64,000 bases of DNA from JAHEFT01 sp963700705 (GCA_963700705.1 CAVOYQ010000001.1:62001-126000); one strand, 5' to 3'; shown: positions 1 to 9,445, numbered from the stretch's first letter. Program-made: numbers and translations. The notes: generated by a model not told the origin, from the sequence alone.

Positions 1-204
1 CACATCCCGGCCCCAGATGTCCGGTGATACCGAGGTAAGGGGCATTTTCAACTTGCCTTCCAGGATTTTGCCAGCCGAATGCGCAGGCAGCCATTTACCG
101 CGGAAAATACCGTTCAGGTCGGTCAGAACGACCTCCACGGTTTCCACCTCGGGGTGGTCTTCGAGAAACCGGGTAACCGGGGAATCCATATGTGCCTCGC
201 TCAT
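1..204 (-). CDS. Glutamine synthetase-like protein, N-terminal part (runs off the left edge)
   Basis: The reverse strand opens with ATG at 204 and stays open to base 1, giving 68 residues that begin MSEAHMDSPVTRFLEDHPEV. The stretch VVLTDLNGIFRGKWLP followed by KMPLTSVSPDIWGRDV is the typical N-terminal beta-grasp domain of glutamine synthetase family proteins, closest in style to the gamma-glutamylputrescine synthetase/GlnA-III branch rather than housekeeping GlnA (inference from family knowledge). It would ligate glutamate to ammonia or an amine using ATP. Its start codon overlaps the stop of the upstream membrane gene (ATGA, 201-204), so the two are probably translationally coupled. The catalytic domain lies outside the window, so the substrate cannot be judged. 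Confidence 0.8.
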   Translation of the reverse strand, partial: MSEAHMDSPVTRFLEDHPEVETVEVVLTDLNGIFRGKWLPAHSAGKILEGKLKMPLTSVSPDIWGRDV

Positions 205-1032
205 GCGGTCGTTAACTCTTCTTCAAGTTCCAATTGATCAATCTGGTCTCGCCATTCTTTCATGTTGTACTCGATCGCCCAGAATCCACAGATCCACAGG
301 GTCTGGTCCCAGGCATACAACCAATGACCCATCCAGGCCCAGTAGGCGGCATCAAAAAACAGCACGCCGTAGAATATCTTGACCGCCTGGCTGACCAGGG
401 TCAGCGCGCCACCGGTGATGTCGCGGCCCTGGAGCCAGATTCCCAGTTCAATGGAGAACATGATCAGCAGCCAGGTGACGGCGTCCTGCAAATCAATCCA
501 GGCGGAACGTCGTTCCACCGCCAGCCCGGCCTCGTCGGTCAGGGCGGTGTTGTCCACATAGTAGAATTCCGTTCCTGAGGACAGCGTCGCGCAATTCTGT
601 GCGTCGATCAGCTGGTAGTGCTGGTTGTACGCAAACGAAATGTCCTGGCCGGCAAGCTGGCACAGGCTGGTGATTTCCGGGCTCGCCTGGACGGTCTCGA
701 GGTCAAAAAAAGTGGTGGTCCAGGCGAATACCGTGTGCGCCAGGAAGATGTAGCAAGCCCCCCTGATGCCGAGAAACGCCCATTGCATGACGCGGTTCCA
801 GGATTCATCGGACAGCACGTAGGTTTCCAGTTCCCACAGAAACAGCAGGCCAAACCACGCCGTCTCATCCAGGGAGGTGCCAAAAGCCTCGGTCCAGTCC
901 AGCAGGCTGCCGCCGTTTGCCAGCGTGAACTGGGCGTTCTGCCATTCTTCCAGCACGTAAAGGCACCCAGTTGACCAGCAGCAGGCTGTAGACAGACCAC
1001 TTGATCAATTGCTGTAGGTTGACCTTTCTCAA
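201..1032 (-). CDS. Polytopic membrane protein of unknown function, frameshifted near its N-terminus
   Basis: The clean reading frame covers 201-956 (251 residues) and is rich in Trp and hydrophobic segments, with several likely transmembrane helices. Upstream, in another frame, TTG at 1030-1032 starts LRKVNLQQLIKWSVYSLLLVN, a convincing positively charged N-terminus and first helix. It joins the main frame at LYVLEEWQNA if one base is removed around 970-985. I therefore place the start at 1032, which gives about 276 residues. I do not recognise the family. Its stop overlaps the start of the glutamine-synthetase-like gene, so it may serve the same pathway. An alternative is a GTG/TTG start near 956 with no frameshift, which would lose the first helix. 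Confidence 0.6.
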
Positions 1033-1165
1033 ACCGGTTTCACCTCGCGCCGCAGGTTCACAGACCGCCACATAATACCGGATGTTGTTTCCGTACCATC
1101 CGTTTAATTGTGATTTATTCTGTTCGCTGATAGTCTGCCTGAATAAAAAAATGAGACATCGTATT

Positions 1166-2236
1166 ATGGCGAAGTACGCGAACATAACCGGCTGGGGAAA
1201 GTGTATGCCCCCGGCCGTGATGACGAACGACGACATGGCGACGGTCATCGACACGTCCGATGAATGGATCAAAAGCCGGAGCGGGATCAGCGAACGGCGG
1301 GTATCGCACGTCCCGGTCAGCGACCTGGCTGCCGTGGCCGGGCATCGCGCACTGGCGGCAGCGGGACTCCACCCGGAAGACATTGAACTGTTGATTGTCG
1401 CCACCTGCTCACCCGATACGGTGATCCCCAGCACGGCCGCCCACGTGCAAAAAAAGATGGGCGCGGTGAATGCGGCGGTGTTCGACCTCAATGCCGGTTG
1501 CAGCGGCTTTATTTACAGCCTGGAAGTGGCGACCGCCATGATCCGGGCTGCCGGGTACCGCAATGTCCTGATCATTGGAGCCGAGCGTATTACCTGGTTT
1601 TTGAACTGGTCGCTGCGCGATACTGCGGTCTTGTTCGGTGATGGCGCCGGCGCGGTGGTGGTTGAAGCGAGCGAAGAGGAATCCGGTTTGCTGGCCAGCC
1701 ACCTCGGTTGCGAGGGAGACGCGCTGGAAGCCCTGTTACTGCCCAATTTTGGAACCGCCGGGAACCGGTTTGTCAAAGACTACGCCAAGTTCGATGTCAG
1801 TTTCGACGGGCGCGAGATTTTCCGGCGGGCCGTCCGGGGCATGGCAAAAGAAATCAACCACGTCATGACGGAACTCAAGCTCAGCAACGAAGACATCGAC
1901 ATCATCATTCCCCACCAGGCGAACGCACGGATCATCGAGTCCCTGGCGCATCACCTGTCGGTGCCCATGTCGCAGGTGGCGTTGAACATCCAGCATTACG
2001 GCAACACCTCCGCCGCCACGATTCCCGTTGCCCTGTGCGAACTGCTGGAGGAAGGGCGGATCAAGCCGGGAGACCGCATCCTGCTGGCCGCTTTCGGGGC
2101 CGGCCTGACCCGCGGCGCCGGAATGATACGCTGGGGTGAGCGGGTCACGCCGCTGGCCACAAGCGACGCTGAATTGCCGCCCTGTGATCAGACCGCGCTG
2201 GAAATCATGGACGAGGCGATCCGGCACACCAGGTAA
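1166..2236 (+). CDS. 3-oxoacyl-ACP synthase III (KAS III/FabH-like)
   Basis: This 356-residue thiolase-fold condensing enzyme carries the full FabH triad: Cys112 in NAGCSGF, His250 in IIPHQANARI and Asn280 in HYGNTSAA, nearly the spacing of E. coli FabH (Cys112/His244/Asn274). The N-terminal VIDTSDEWIKSRSGISERR is the family signature. It would condense an acyl-CoA starter with malonyl-ACP in the cytoplasm. It is about 40 residues longer than housekeeping FabH, mostly in an acidic C-terminal tail, and is not beside other fab genes, so a special starter unit or another acyl transfer is possible. I prefer ATG 1166 (MAKYANITGWG). An in-frame ATG at 1151 would add five residues. Neither start has a strong ribosome binding site. 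Confidence 0.88.
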   Translation: MAKYANITGWGKCMPPAVMTNDDMATVIDTSDEWIKSRSGISERRVSHVPVSDLAAVAGHRALAAAGLHPEDIELLIVATCSPDTVIPSTAAHVQKKMGAVNAAVFDLNAGCSGFIYSLEVATAMIRAAGYRNVLIIGAERITWFLNWSLRDTAVLFGDGAGAVVVEASEEESGLLASHLGCEGDALEALLLPNFGTAGNRFVKDYAKFDVSFDGREIFRRAVRGMAKEINHVMTELKLSNEDIDIIIPHQANARIIESLAHHLSVPMSQVALNIQHYGNTSAATIPVALCELLEEGRIKPGDRILLAAFGAGLTRGAGMIRWGERVTPLATSDAELPPCDQTALEIMDEAIRHTR

Positions 2237-2311
2237 ACCGGCGACATCCCCAGAAAGTACGCGGGCGCCAGTCGGCTGACCGTCCGGAATCATTGAAACA
2301 GGAGAAACTCT

Positions 2312-2929
2312 ATGATCACGCTCTTTTGGTGTCCGCAAACCCGGGCTTCAAGAATCTTGTGGCTGTTGGAAGAAATGAATGAGCCGTTCGAAGTGCGCAT
2401 GATTGATATACGTAAACCGGAGTCGAAGGCGGATCCTGATTTCATCGCAGCCAGTCCGATGGGCAAGGTTCCGGCCCTGATGGACACGGCGTCGAACGGC
2501 ACGGTGTACCTGGCCGACTCGGCGGCGTGCGCACTGTACCTGGCTGACCGCTATCCCGCATCCGGGCTGGCGCCGGCGATCGACGACCCGGCCCGCGGTC
2601 AATACCTGTACTGGATGACCTATACCCCGGGCGTCATCGAACCCGCGATGATGGAGAAATTCACCGGCCAGACCGTGTCGCGCGCCAGTTCCGGCTGGGG
2701 TAACTGGGACACGATGATCGAAGTGCTGGAGGCCGGCCTGCAGAAAGGACCCTGGATCACGGGCGAGCGGTTCTGCGCGGCCGATGTGTTGATCGGTTCC
2801 TCGGTCTACTTCATGAGGATGTTCGGAATCCTGCCGGAAAAACCGGTATTCGAAGCCTACATCGAGCGCTGCCTGGCCCGGCCTGCCTATGCAAAAGCCC
2901 TGGCGCGGGATGCCGAATTGCAGCCGTAA
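2312..2929 (+). CDS. Glutathione S-transferase family protein
   Basis: This 205-residue protein has the two-domain GST layout: a thioredoxin-like N-terminal half beginning MITLFWCPQTRASRILWLLE, the cis-proline region GKVPALMD, a LADSAACALYLADRY stretch that contacts glutathione, and an all-helical C-terminal half with FCAADVLIGS, the usual N-capping box. The Cys/Ser positions in CPQTRAS are consistent with a bacterial Nu/Beta-like enzyme, though the exact class is not certain. A good Shine-Dalgarno (AGGAG, about 2298-2303) precedes ATG 2312. It follows the KAS III gene by 75 bases on the same strand and may be co-transcribed with it. It is convergent with ppdK across an inverted REP pair. Confidence 0.85.
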   Translation: MITLFWCPQTRASRILWLLEEMNEPFEVRMIDIRKPESKADPDFIAASPMGKVPALMDTASNGTVYLADSAACALYLADRYPASGLAPAIDDPARGQYLYWMTYTPGVIEPAMMEKFTGQTVSRASSGWGNWDTMIEVLEAGLQKGPWITGERFCAADVLIGSSVYFMRMFGILPEKPVFEAYIERCLARPAYAKALARDAELQP

Positions 2930-2937
2930 GAACGGCT

Positions 2938-3014
2938 GTGGGAGCGGGCCATGCCCGCGATTGTCCGGGCTCATCCGTGCCTTTCAAAGAATCGCGGGCA
3001 TGGCCCGCTCCCAC
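2938..3014. repeat. Inverted REP pair between convergent genes (likely bidirectional terminator)
   Basis: Two perfect 25-base arms (2938-2962 and 2990-3014) in inverted orientation are separated by 27 bases. Each arm has the form GTGGGAGCGGGCCATGCCCGC, itself a small hairpin. This matches the REP type known from Pseudomonas-like gammaproteobacteria. It lies between the stop codons of the GST and ppdK genes, where it could terminate or stabilise both transcripts. Related copies occur at 8699, 18465 and 46865-47011. Confidence 0.85.
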
Positions 3015-3024
3015 ATCTTCGCTC

Positions 3025-5756
3025 CTACGATTTCAGCGCTGCATGCGCAGCCGCCAGGCGGGCGATCGGGACCCGGAACGGCGAGCAGGAAACGTAATCC
3101 ACGCCGAGCTTGTGGCACAGGTGGATGCTCTTCGGGTCGCCGCCGTGTTCGCCGCATACGCCGATTTCGAGATTCGGGCGGGACTTCCTGCCTTCATCGA
3201 TGGCGATCTGCATCAGGCGGCCGACACCTTCCGGATCAATGCTGGTGAACGGGTTGTCCGTCAGCAAGCGGGTTTGCAGGTAGTGCACCAGGAAGCCGGT
3301 TTCCGCGTCATCGCGGGAGATGCCATAGGTTGTCTGGGTCAGGTCGTTGGTTCCGAATGAGAAGAACTCGGCCGTCTGCGCGATTTCGGCGGCCGTCAGC
3401 GCAGCGCGGGGGATTTCGATCATGGTGCCGAACAGCTTCGGTACCGTGACGCTGTGCTCCTTCATGACCTTGTCGGCAATCGCGGTCAGCGGACCGATGA
3501 TGGTGTTTAACTCGCCGACGTGGGAAACCAGCGGAATCATCACTTCGGGAAGCACTTCCACGCCGTCCAGCGCACAGCGGCAGGCTGCTTCGTAAATGGC
3601 CTGCACCTGCATCTTGTACAGACCGGGAATCAGCATGCCGAGGCGAACGCCGCGGGTGCCCAGCATCGGGTTCGATTCGGACAATGATTCGACCCGTTCA
3701 GCAGCAATTTGCTCTTGGCTGCGATCTCTTCCAGGGCCTGGTCCATTTCCTTGAGACTGGAAAGGTGCTGCATCCGAAGCTTCAGATCCGTCAGGTCCAG
3801 CATCAGGTCATGCGAGGAGGGCAGGAACTCGTGTAGCGGCGGATCCAGCAAACGGATGATGACCGGCTGCCCATCCATGGCGCGGAACAGGCCTTCAAAG
3901 TCGGATCTTTGCATGGGCAACAGCGCGGCAATCGCCTCGGACCGCTCGGTGGGCGTGCCTGCGGTTATCATGCGCTGCATGATCGGCAGGCGCTCCTCGG
4001 CGAAGAACATGTGCTCGGTCCGGCACAGCCCGATGCCTTCGGCGCCGTAGTCGCGGGCCCGTTTCGCGTCATCCGGATAGTCGGCATTGGCGCGAACGCC
4101 CAGTTTGCGGAATTCATCCGCCCATTCCAGGATCTTCAGCAGGTACGGATTCTGGATGTCCGGGACCACCGTGGGCAGATCCGCATAGTAAATCAGGCCG
4201 TGGTTGCCGTCGATGGACAGGCTTTCGCCTTCCTGGATGACCAGGTCTTCGCCGATCCGCATAAGGTGATTGTCGAGATCGATCTCGATCTCTTCGACGC
4301 CAACAACCGCCGGTTTGCCGAATTGGCGCGCGACCAGCGCAGCATGGCTGGTGCGCCCGCCTTTACTGGTGACGACACCCTTGGCGGCGAGCATACCGTG
4401 AACATCGTCTGGGCGGGTTTCCGGCCGCACCAGGATCACGTTCTTGCCTTCCTCCTTGGCCCAGCGTTCGGCCAGGTCCGGCTCAAATGCGATCACGCCG
4501 ACTGCCGCGCCGGGCGATACGTTCAAACCACTGGCAATCGGTTTCACACCTTTCAGCGCTTCCGGGTCGAGTTGTGGGTGCAGGAAGAAATCCACCTGGT
4601 CAGGCTGAACGCGTTTTACTGCTTCTTCGCGGGATATCAGGCCTTCGTCCACCATGTCGACCGCTATTCGCACTTCCGCCTGGGCTGTGCGTTTGCCGTC
4701 GCGGGTCTGCAGCAGCCAGAGCTTTCCCTGTTCGATGGTGAACTCCATGTCCTGCATGTTGCGGTGATGTTTTTCCAGGCGCCGTGCAATCTCCTCCAGT
4801 TCGGTATACATCTGGGGCATGTCGTCTTTTAATTGGGCAATCCGCAAGGTTGTCCGGGTGCCGGCAACGACATCCTCGCCCTGGGCATTGATCAGGTAGT
4901 CGCCCTCGAGCTGGGGTTCGCCGGTGGTCGCGTTGCGTGACATGAAAACGCCGGTGGCGGAGTCGTCACCGATGTTGCCGAACACCATGGTCTGGATATT
5001 TACCGCAGTGCCGAGGTTGTGAGCAATTCCCGCGGCCTGGCGATAGTCAATGGCGCGCTTGCCGTTCCAGGACTTGAACACGGCTTCGGTCGCCTGCCGG
5101 AGTTGCTCCTTGGGGTCGGTCGGGAATTCCGTGCCGGTGTAGGTCCGGATGATCTCCTTGAACCGGAGCGTGACGGCCTTCCAGGCCTTGGCGTCGAGTT
5201 CGGTGTCACTCTTGACCTTGGACTCGCGGCGCTGGGCGGTGATGACCGCTTCAAATACTTCGTCCGGAACGCCCATCACGACGCTGCCGAACATCTGGAC
5301 CAGCCGGCGATAGATGTCATAAGCAAAGCGCGGCCGGTGGGTCCGGGTCGCCAGGATTTCGACGATTTCATCGTTCAGGCCGATATTCAGAATGGTGTCC
5401 ATCATGCCGGGCATGGAAAAGCGGGCGCCGGAACGGCAGGAGACCAGCAGTGGATTTTCGGCATTACCAAACTTTTTGCCGGTCAGTGTTTCCAGGCTGG
5501 TGATGGCCTTCAGGGCCTGGTCCCACAAATCACCGGGAAACTTCTCACTCGCTTCCAGGTAATCGTTACAGCCCTCCGTCGTGACCGTAAAGCCGGGAGG
5601 AACCGGGATGCCCAGCCTGGTGGCGTCGAGCAGGTTCGCGCCTTTGCCGCCCAGCAAGCCGCGGACGCCGTCCCAGTCGTTGTCGTACTTGGCCATGACT
5701 TCGTCGTACTCGTGGAACAGGTAAACATATTTTCCAGGCGCTTCTTGTTTGGTCAT
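3025..5756 (-). CDS. ppdK: Pyruvate, phosphate dikinase (frameshifted near 3695)
   Basis: PPDK interconverts pyruvate, ATP and phosphate with PEP, AMP and pyrophosphate in the cytoplasm. The N-terminal ATP-grasp domain shows GGKGANLLDATRLGIPVPPG and SCRSGARFSMPGMMDT. The central phosphohistidine domain has TSKGGRTSHAALVARQFG with the catalytic His. The C-terminal TIM barrel has SESNPMLGTRGVRLG and GVCGEHGGDP with the catalytic Cys. The reading frame breaks at about 3690-3700, after AAKSKLLLNG, and resumes at VESLSESNPMLG. The span of 2732 bases fits one missing base and a protein of about 910 residues, normal for the family. I chose ATG 5756, after a GGAG at about ten bases, over the longer frame opening at 5843. 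The stop TAG forms the start of a REP-like GTAGGAGCG sequence. Confidence 0.93.
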
Positions 5757-5854
5757 TTTGGGTCTCCGGGGGACGTAATTATCTGGTGCAGAGCATACCA
5801 AGATATGATGACAAAACTGCCACCATTTATTGACGCAGGTCAACCAGATGGCTA

Positions 5855-6131
5855 GGGAACCTCTGATTAATTATGCACGGAGCGCGTTTCTGCCACAAAA
5901 GCCGCAGATTGTGCGCAGCGGGCCGAGCCGCCATAGCCGTCGCTATGGCCGAGGCGGGCTGTGTGCGAGATGCGGCTTTTGTGGCGAAACCCCTACGGGA
6001 CGGGCCTTTGCGGGCGCTCCGCCCCGTTTTGATTCGCTCATTGGGAATCACCCAACCACGCTCACCAAAAGCGTTCCGGAGCATCCCGCAAAGACTCCGT
6101 CGCGCCCGCGCATAATTAATCAGAGGTTCCC
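5855..6131. mobile_element. 277-bp MITE with TA target duplication (IS630/Tc1-like ends)
   Basis: The left end (ctaGGGAACCTCTGATTAAT..., 5852-5876) and right end (6110-6134) are perfect 25-base inverted copies. Taking the flanking TA at 5853-5854 and 6132-6133 as the target duplication, the element is 5855-6131 and begins GGGAACC. Inside are further inverted pairs, for example GCCACAAAAGCCGCA at 5892-5906 with its complement at 5971-5985, and GCCATAGC/GCTATGGC near 5930-5949. No transposase is encoded, so it is non-autonomous. It sits in the divergent spacer between ppdK and the cytochrome c' gene and its ends could influence both promoters. Confidence 0.85.
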
Positions 6132-6198
6132 TAGTTCTGACAGCAGGCTTTATACTTCCCGGCTGGATCACTGTTTTCATTCAACTGGAGAGAAAAAA

Positions 6199-6648
6199 AT
6201 GGCTCGAGTTTCACTGATTGCCGGCGCCCTGGCGCTGTTGTTTCTGGTTCCGAATGTACAGGCTGCAGGGTCTGTCCAGGAAGAACGCCACGAACTGATG
6301 GAAAGTTCCAAGGATGCGGCCAAGCCCATCGGCGCGATGCTGAAAGGCGAACAGTCGTTCGACGCCGCGATAGCAATGGAGAGCTTCGGGGTTTGGGCGC
6401 ATGTGGCGGCGACGGCCGGCGACCTGTTTCCGCCGGGCAGCGAAACCGGTTATGACACCGAAGCCAAAGATACGATCTGGACCGACCGCGAGGGATTCAA
6501 TGCGGCACTGGAAACCTTTGCAAAAGCGGTTGACGGAGCCATTGAAGCCGCCCCGCAGGACCTCGAAGCGCTGAACGAAGCAGCAGGGCCGGTATTTAAA
6601 GCCTGCAAGGGCTGCCACGAGAATTATCGCGTGGAAAAGAACGACTGA
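6199..6648 (+). CDS. Cytochrome c' (class II c-type cytochrome)
   Basis: This 149-residue exported cytochrome has a cleavable Sec signal peptide (MARVSLIAGALALLFLVPNVQA, cleavage after AQA-like VQA). The single haem site CKGCH lies at residues 136-140, near the C-terminus, as in the four-helix-bundle cytochrome c' family (PF01322). It acts in the periplasm, where family members bind NO or carry electrons. The start ATG 6199 has a good ribosome binding site (CTGGAGAG). The next gene, another c-type cytochrome, begins 21 bases after the stop, so the pair is probably co-transcribed. Confidence 0.93.
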   Translation: MARVSLIAGALALLFLVPNVQAAGSVQEERHELMESSKDAAKPIGAMLKGEQSFDAAIAMESFGVWAHVAATAGDLFPPGSETGYDTEAKDTIWTDREGFNAALETFAKAVDGAIEAAPQDLEALNEAAGPVFKACKGCHENYRVEKND

Positions 6649-6669
6649 GCCGGGACTTTAATCAGCGCC

Positions 6670-7557
6670 ATGGGCCTCAGCATCAAAAGGTGGGTGATGA
6701 TCGTCCTGGCGCTGGGACTGGTGGCGGCCCTGTTGTTCTGGCCACTGACCCGCCCGCTGTTCCTCTCGCAGTCCGACTTGCCGCAACACCGGGCGGATCC
6801 GGTCAACGGCGAACGGATATTCCATGCCGGGGGTTGCACTTCCTGTCACGGGGATAACCTCGAAGGCGGGTTGGCGCTTGAGTCGGAATTCGGGACGTTT
6901 TACGTCCCGAACATCTCGCCGGATCCGGAGACCGGGATCGGCGGCTGGTCGGAGCTGGACCTGGTCAACGCGATGATGCTCGGTTCTTCTCCTGGCGGTA
7001 GCCACTACTACCCGGCTTTTCCCTACACGTCATACACCCGGATGAAAGTCCAGGACATTATTGACCTGAAGGCTTTCATGGACACCATGAAGCCGGTCAG
7101 TCAACACGTGAGGCCTCACGAACTGCGGTTCCCCTGGGATGTTCGCCGGGCGGTCGGTCTTTGGAAACTGCTATACCTCAAGCAAGGACCGGTGGTGTCC
7201 GGGCCAGTGGGCGATCCTGCATTCGAACAGGGCCGTTACCTTGCGGAAGGCGCCGGGCATTGCGGCGAATGCCACACACCAAGGGATTGGCTGGGCGGTC
7301 CGCGGCTGGATCAATGGCTGGCCGGAGGTCCCAATCCGGACGGTGAGGGCAGGGTGCCGAATATCACACCGGACCCGGACGGTCTCGGAGCCTGGTCTGA
7401 AGCGGACATCGCCTACTACTTCAAATCCGGGTTTACGCCCGACTTCGACACCGTTGGGGGCTCCATGGTCAAAGTCCAGGAGCACCTGGCCCTGCTGCCG
7501 GATCAGGATCGGACAGCCATCGCGGCTTACCTGAAATCGATACCCGCGCGCCAATGA
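6670..7557 (+). CDS. Diheme cytochrome c, membrane-anchored
   Basis: This 295-residue protein has an uncleaved N-terminal helix (residues 8-30, VMIVLALGLVAALLF) followed by two class I cytochrome c domains, each with a haem site: CTSCH at 56-60 and CGECH at 198-202. Both domains carry the NISPDP/NITPDP motif typical of diheme cytochromes associated with alcohol or aldehyde dehydrogenases. The haem domains face the periplasm. It probably passes electrons between a dehydrogenase and the respiratory chain, but no dehydrogenase gene is adjacent. It lies between cytochrome c' and an MFS gene, overlapping the latter by 4 bases. Confidence 0.9.
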   Translation: MGLSIKRWVMIVLALGLVAALLFWPLTRPLFLSQSDLPQHRADPVNGERIFHAGGCTSCHGDNLEGGLALESEFGTFYVPNISPDPETGIGGWSELDLVNAMMLGSSPGGSHYYPAFPYTSYTRMKVQDIIDLKAFMDTMKPVSQHVRPHELRFPWDVRRAVGLWKLLYLKQGPVVSGPVGDPAFEQGRYLAEGAGHCGECHTPRDWLGGPRLDQWLAGGPNPDGEGRVPNITPDPDGLGAWSEADIAYYFKSGFTPDFDTVGGSMVKVQEHLALLPDQDRTAIAAYLKSIPARQ

Positions 7558-8702
7558 GGCGGCGGGAACGAAAGCGCAGCCTGGCCGGCGTGATCGCGGC
7601 CATGGCCGTGGTCAACCTGGTCTATGGCATCACCTTTCCGCTGCTGGCATTGGTGCTGGATGCCCAGGGCGTCAGCAAAACCCTGATCGGTCTCAGCACC
7701 ATTGTCCAGGCGTCTGCGGTGATCGTGATCGCACCCTGGGCGCCCGGCCTGTTGCGGCGGTTTGCGCCTTCGCGCGTGATGCAGGTGGTCACCGTGGTCC
7801 TGTCAGCCCTGTTCATCCTGGCCGGGTGGTTTCCAAACATCTGGTTCTGGTTCCCGCTGCGTTTCTTAATCGGTGCGGTGACCGCATTACTCTGGATATC
7901 CAGCGAAGCGCTGATCAATGAACTCGCCGAGGAGCATTGGCGCGGCAGGATCATCGGGTTCTACGCATCGGTCGGCGCGGCGGGCTTTGCGCTCGGCCCT
8001 CTTTTACTTATTTTGACCGGCTCTGAGGGAATGGCGCCCTTCTACGCCACCAGTGCGATGATTCTGCTGGCCGGCATTCCGCTGTTTGCGGTATTTCACG
8101 GCCGGATTGGACAGCAGGATGATCAGCACGAAGGCCTGTGGAAAGTCTTTCTCCTGGCGCCGACCATCATGATCGCCAACGTGGTTTACGCGGCCAGCGC
8201 TGAATCCGCGATGACGTTTTTCCCCCTGTTCGGCATGAGCCTTGGACTGTCCCAGGACACGACGCTCGGATTGCTGACCATCATGGGCCTGGGGACCATG
8301 GTGCTGGTCATGCCGATCAGCTGGCTGGCCGACCATGTCGATCGCATGGGGCTGATGGCGGCCTGTGTTGTGCTGACCATGGCCGGCCTCTTGTTGATGC
8401 CCTGGTTGGTCCGTATTCCCACGGTATCGGGAATTTATGCCTTTTTGTTTGGCGGCGTGGAAGGGATGATCTATGCGCTCGGCGTGATTCTTGTCGGTCA
8501 GCGATTCAGGGGCGCCATGCTGGCGGCGGCAACGACGATGTTCACGGCCTGCTGGGGTGCCGGCACCATGTTGGGGCCGCTGGTAGTGGGAGTGGGGATG
8601 GACCGGTTTGGCGCCGACCGGATGGCGCTGATCATATTCTGCTTTTTCGCGTTATTCCTGCCGCTGCCGGTGATCAGCTACCTGCGTTCGCGGCGGGCGT
8701 AG
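7554..8702 (+). CDS. Major facilitator superfamily transporter
   Basis: This 382-residue inner-membrane protein has about twelve predicted helices and the MFS-like loop after helix 2 (APGLLRRFAPSRVMQ) in place of the standard GxLaDrxGrk motif. The second half has a better match (WLADHVDRMGLM). The region EHWRGRIIGFYASVGAAGFALGPLLL is typical of the helix 4-5 region of drug/sugar-type MFS proteins. The substrate is unknown. Its ATG overlaps the stop of the diheme cytochrome (ATGA, 7554-7557), so it belongs to the cytochrome operon. Its stop codon TAG is the beginning of a REP-like GTAGGAGCG repeat. Confidence 0.85.
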   Translation: MRRRERKRSLAGVIAAMAVVNLVYGITFPLLALVLDAQGVSKTLIGLSTIVQASAVIVIAPWAPGLLRRFAPSRVMQVVTVVLSALFILAGWFPNIWFWFPLRFLIGAVTALLWISSEALINELAEEHWRGRIIGFYASVGAAGFALGPLLLILTGSEGMAPFYATSAMILLAGIPLFAVFHGRIGQQDDQHEGLWKVFLLAPTIMIANVVYAASAESAMTFFPLFGMSLGLSQDTTLGLLTIMGLGTMVLVMPISWLADHVDRMGLMAACVVLTMAGLLLMPWLVRIPTVSGIYAFLFGGVEGMIYALGVILVGQRFRGAMLAAATTMFTACWGAGTMLGPLVVGVGMDRFGADRMALIIFCFFALFLPLPVISYLRSRRA

Positions 8703-8720
8703 GAGCGATTTTAATCGCGA
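8699..8720 (+). repeat. Single REP unit with GCGATT hairpin
   Basis: The unit starts GTAGGAGCG and contains the small hairpin GCGATT-TT-AATCGC. It overlaps the MFS stop codon and lies between convergent genes, so a terminator or RNA-stabilising role is likely. Confidence 0.65.
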
Positions 8721-8734
8721 ATCTTTGCTACGCA

Positions 8735-9445
8735 TTACCACGGCATTTCCGACCCGTCCCAGGAAAAGAACTTGCCGCTGTCGGCCGGCTTAAGGCCGTC
8801 AAACACGGCTTTCATCCCGGTGACCGAGGTCTGGATGTCTATGTCCGCACCACGGCCACCCATGTCGGTCTGTACCCAGCCGGGATGCTGGGCGATTGCG
8901 ATGATGCCGCGATCCGCCAGGTCTATCGACAGGGACTTCACGATGGCGTTCACGCCTGCCTTGCTGGCCCGGTAAGCATACAACCCCCCGCTGGTATTGA
9001 GCGTCATGCTGCCGAGCATGCTGGACAATATGACGATTCTGCCGCGTTCCGAGCGGGCCAGGTTGGCGGACAGCAGTTCCGCCAGGAGCATCGGGGTGAA
9101 CAGGTTGATGTCGAAAACCCGGTGCCACAATGCACGGTTAAAATGGCCGAAGCCCTGCATGCCGCGCGACGTCGCGTCCGCACCGCTTTTGGCCATCCTG
9201 CCGGCGTTGTTGATCAATACGTCGAGCGGCTGGTCTTCCAGGGATTTCGCCAGGGCCTGCAGTTGGGCATCATCGGTCAGGTCGCAGCTGTGAATATCAA
9301 GACGGCCGTTTTGCAGGGATTCCAGCTCCTGCGATGAACTGCGGTTGACGGCGATCACGTTCCATCCGTCTTCCAGGTAAATACGGGCCAGCCCGAGCCC
9401 GAGTCCGCGGTTGGCGCCGGTGATCAATACGGTGGATTCATTCAT
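8735..9445 (-). CDS. Short-chain dehydrogenase/reductase
   Basis: This 236-residue SDR has the classical N-terminal Rossmann motif TGANRGLGLGLA (TGxxxGxG), the structural LINNAGRM (NNAG) and the catalytic Ser-Tyr-Lys set: Ser in VILSSMLGS and YRASK in AYRASKAGVNAI. It would oxidise or reduce a hydroxyl/keto group using NAD(P). The closest well-known style is the C-factor/YciK-like SDRs, but the substrate is not predictable. The start ATG 9445 overlaps the stop of the upstream GST-like gene (ATGA at 9442-9445), so the two are coupled. Confidence 0.88.
   Translation of the reverse strand: MNESTVLITGANRGLGLGLARIYLEDGWNVIAVNRSSSQELESLQNGRLDIHSCDLTDDAQLQALAKSLEDQPLDVLINNAGRMAKSGADATSRGMQGFGHFNRALWHRVFDINLFTPMLLAELLSANLARSERGRIVILSSMLGSMTLNTSGGLYAYRASKAGVNAIVKSLSIDLADRGIIAIAQHPGWVQTDMGGRGADIDIQTSVTGMKAVFDGLKPADSGKFFSWDGSEMPW

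Noticed and set aside
3909..5855. Long plus-strand frames (307 and 278 codons) opposite ppdK
   Set aside because: They mirror conserved PPDK sequence and have no ribosome binding site or family match.
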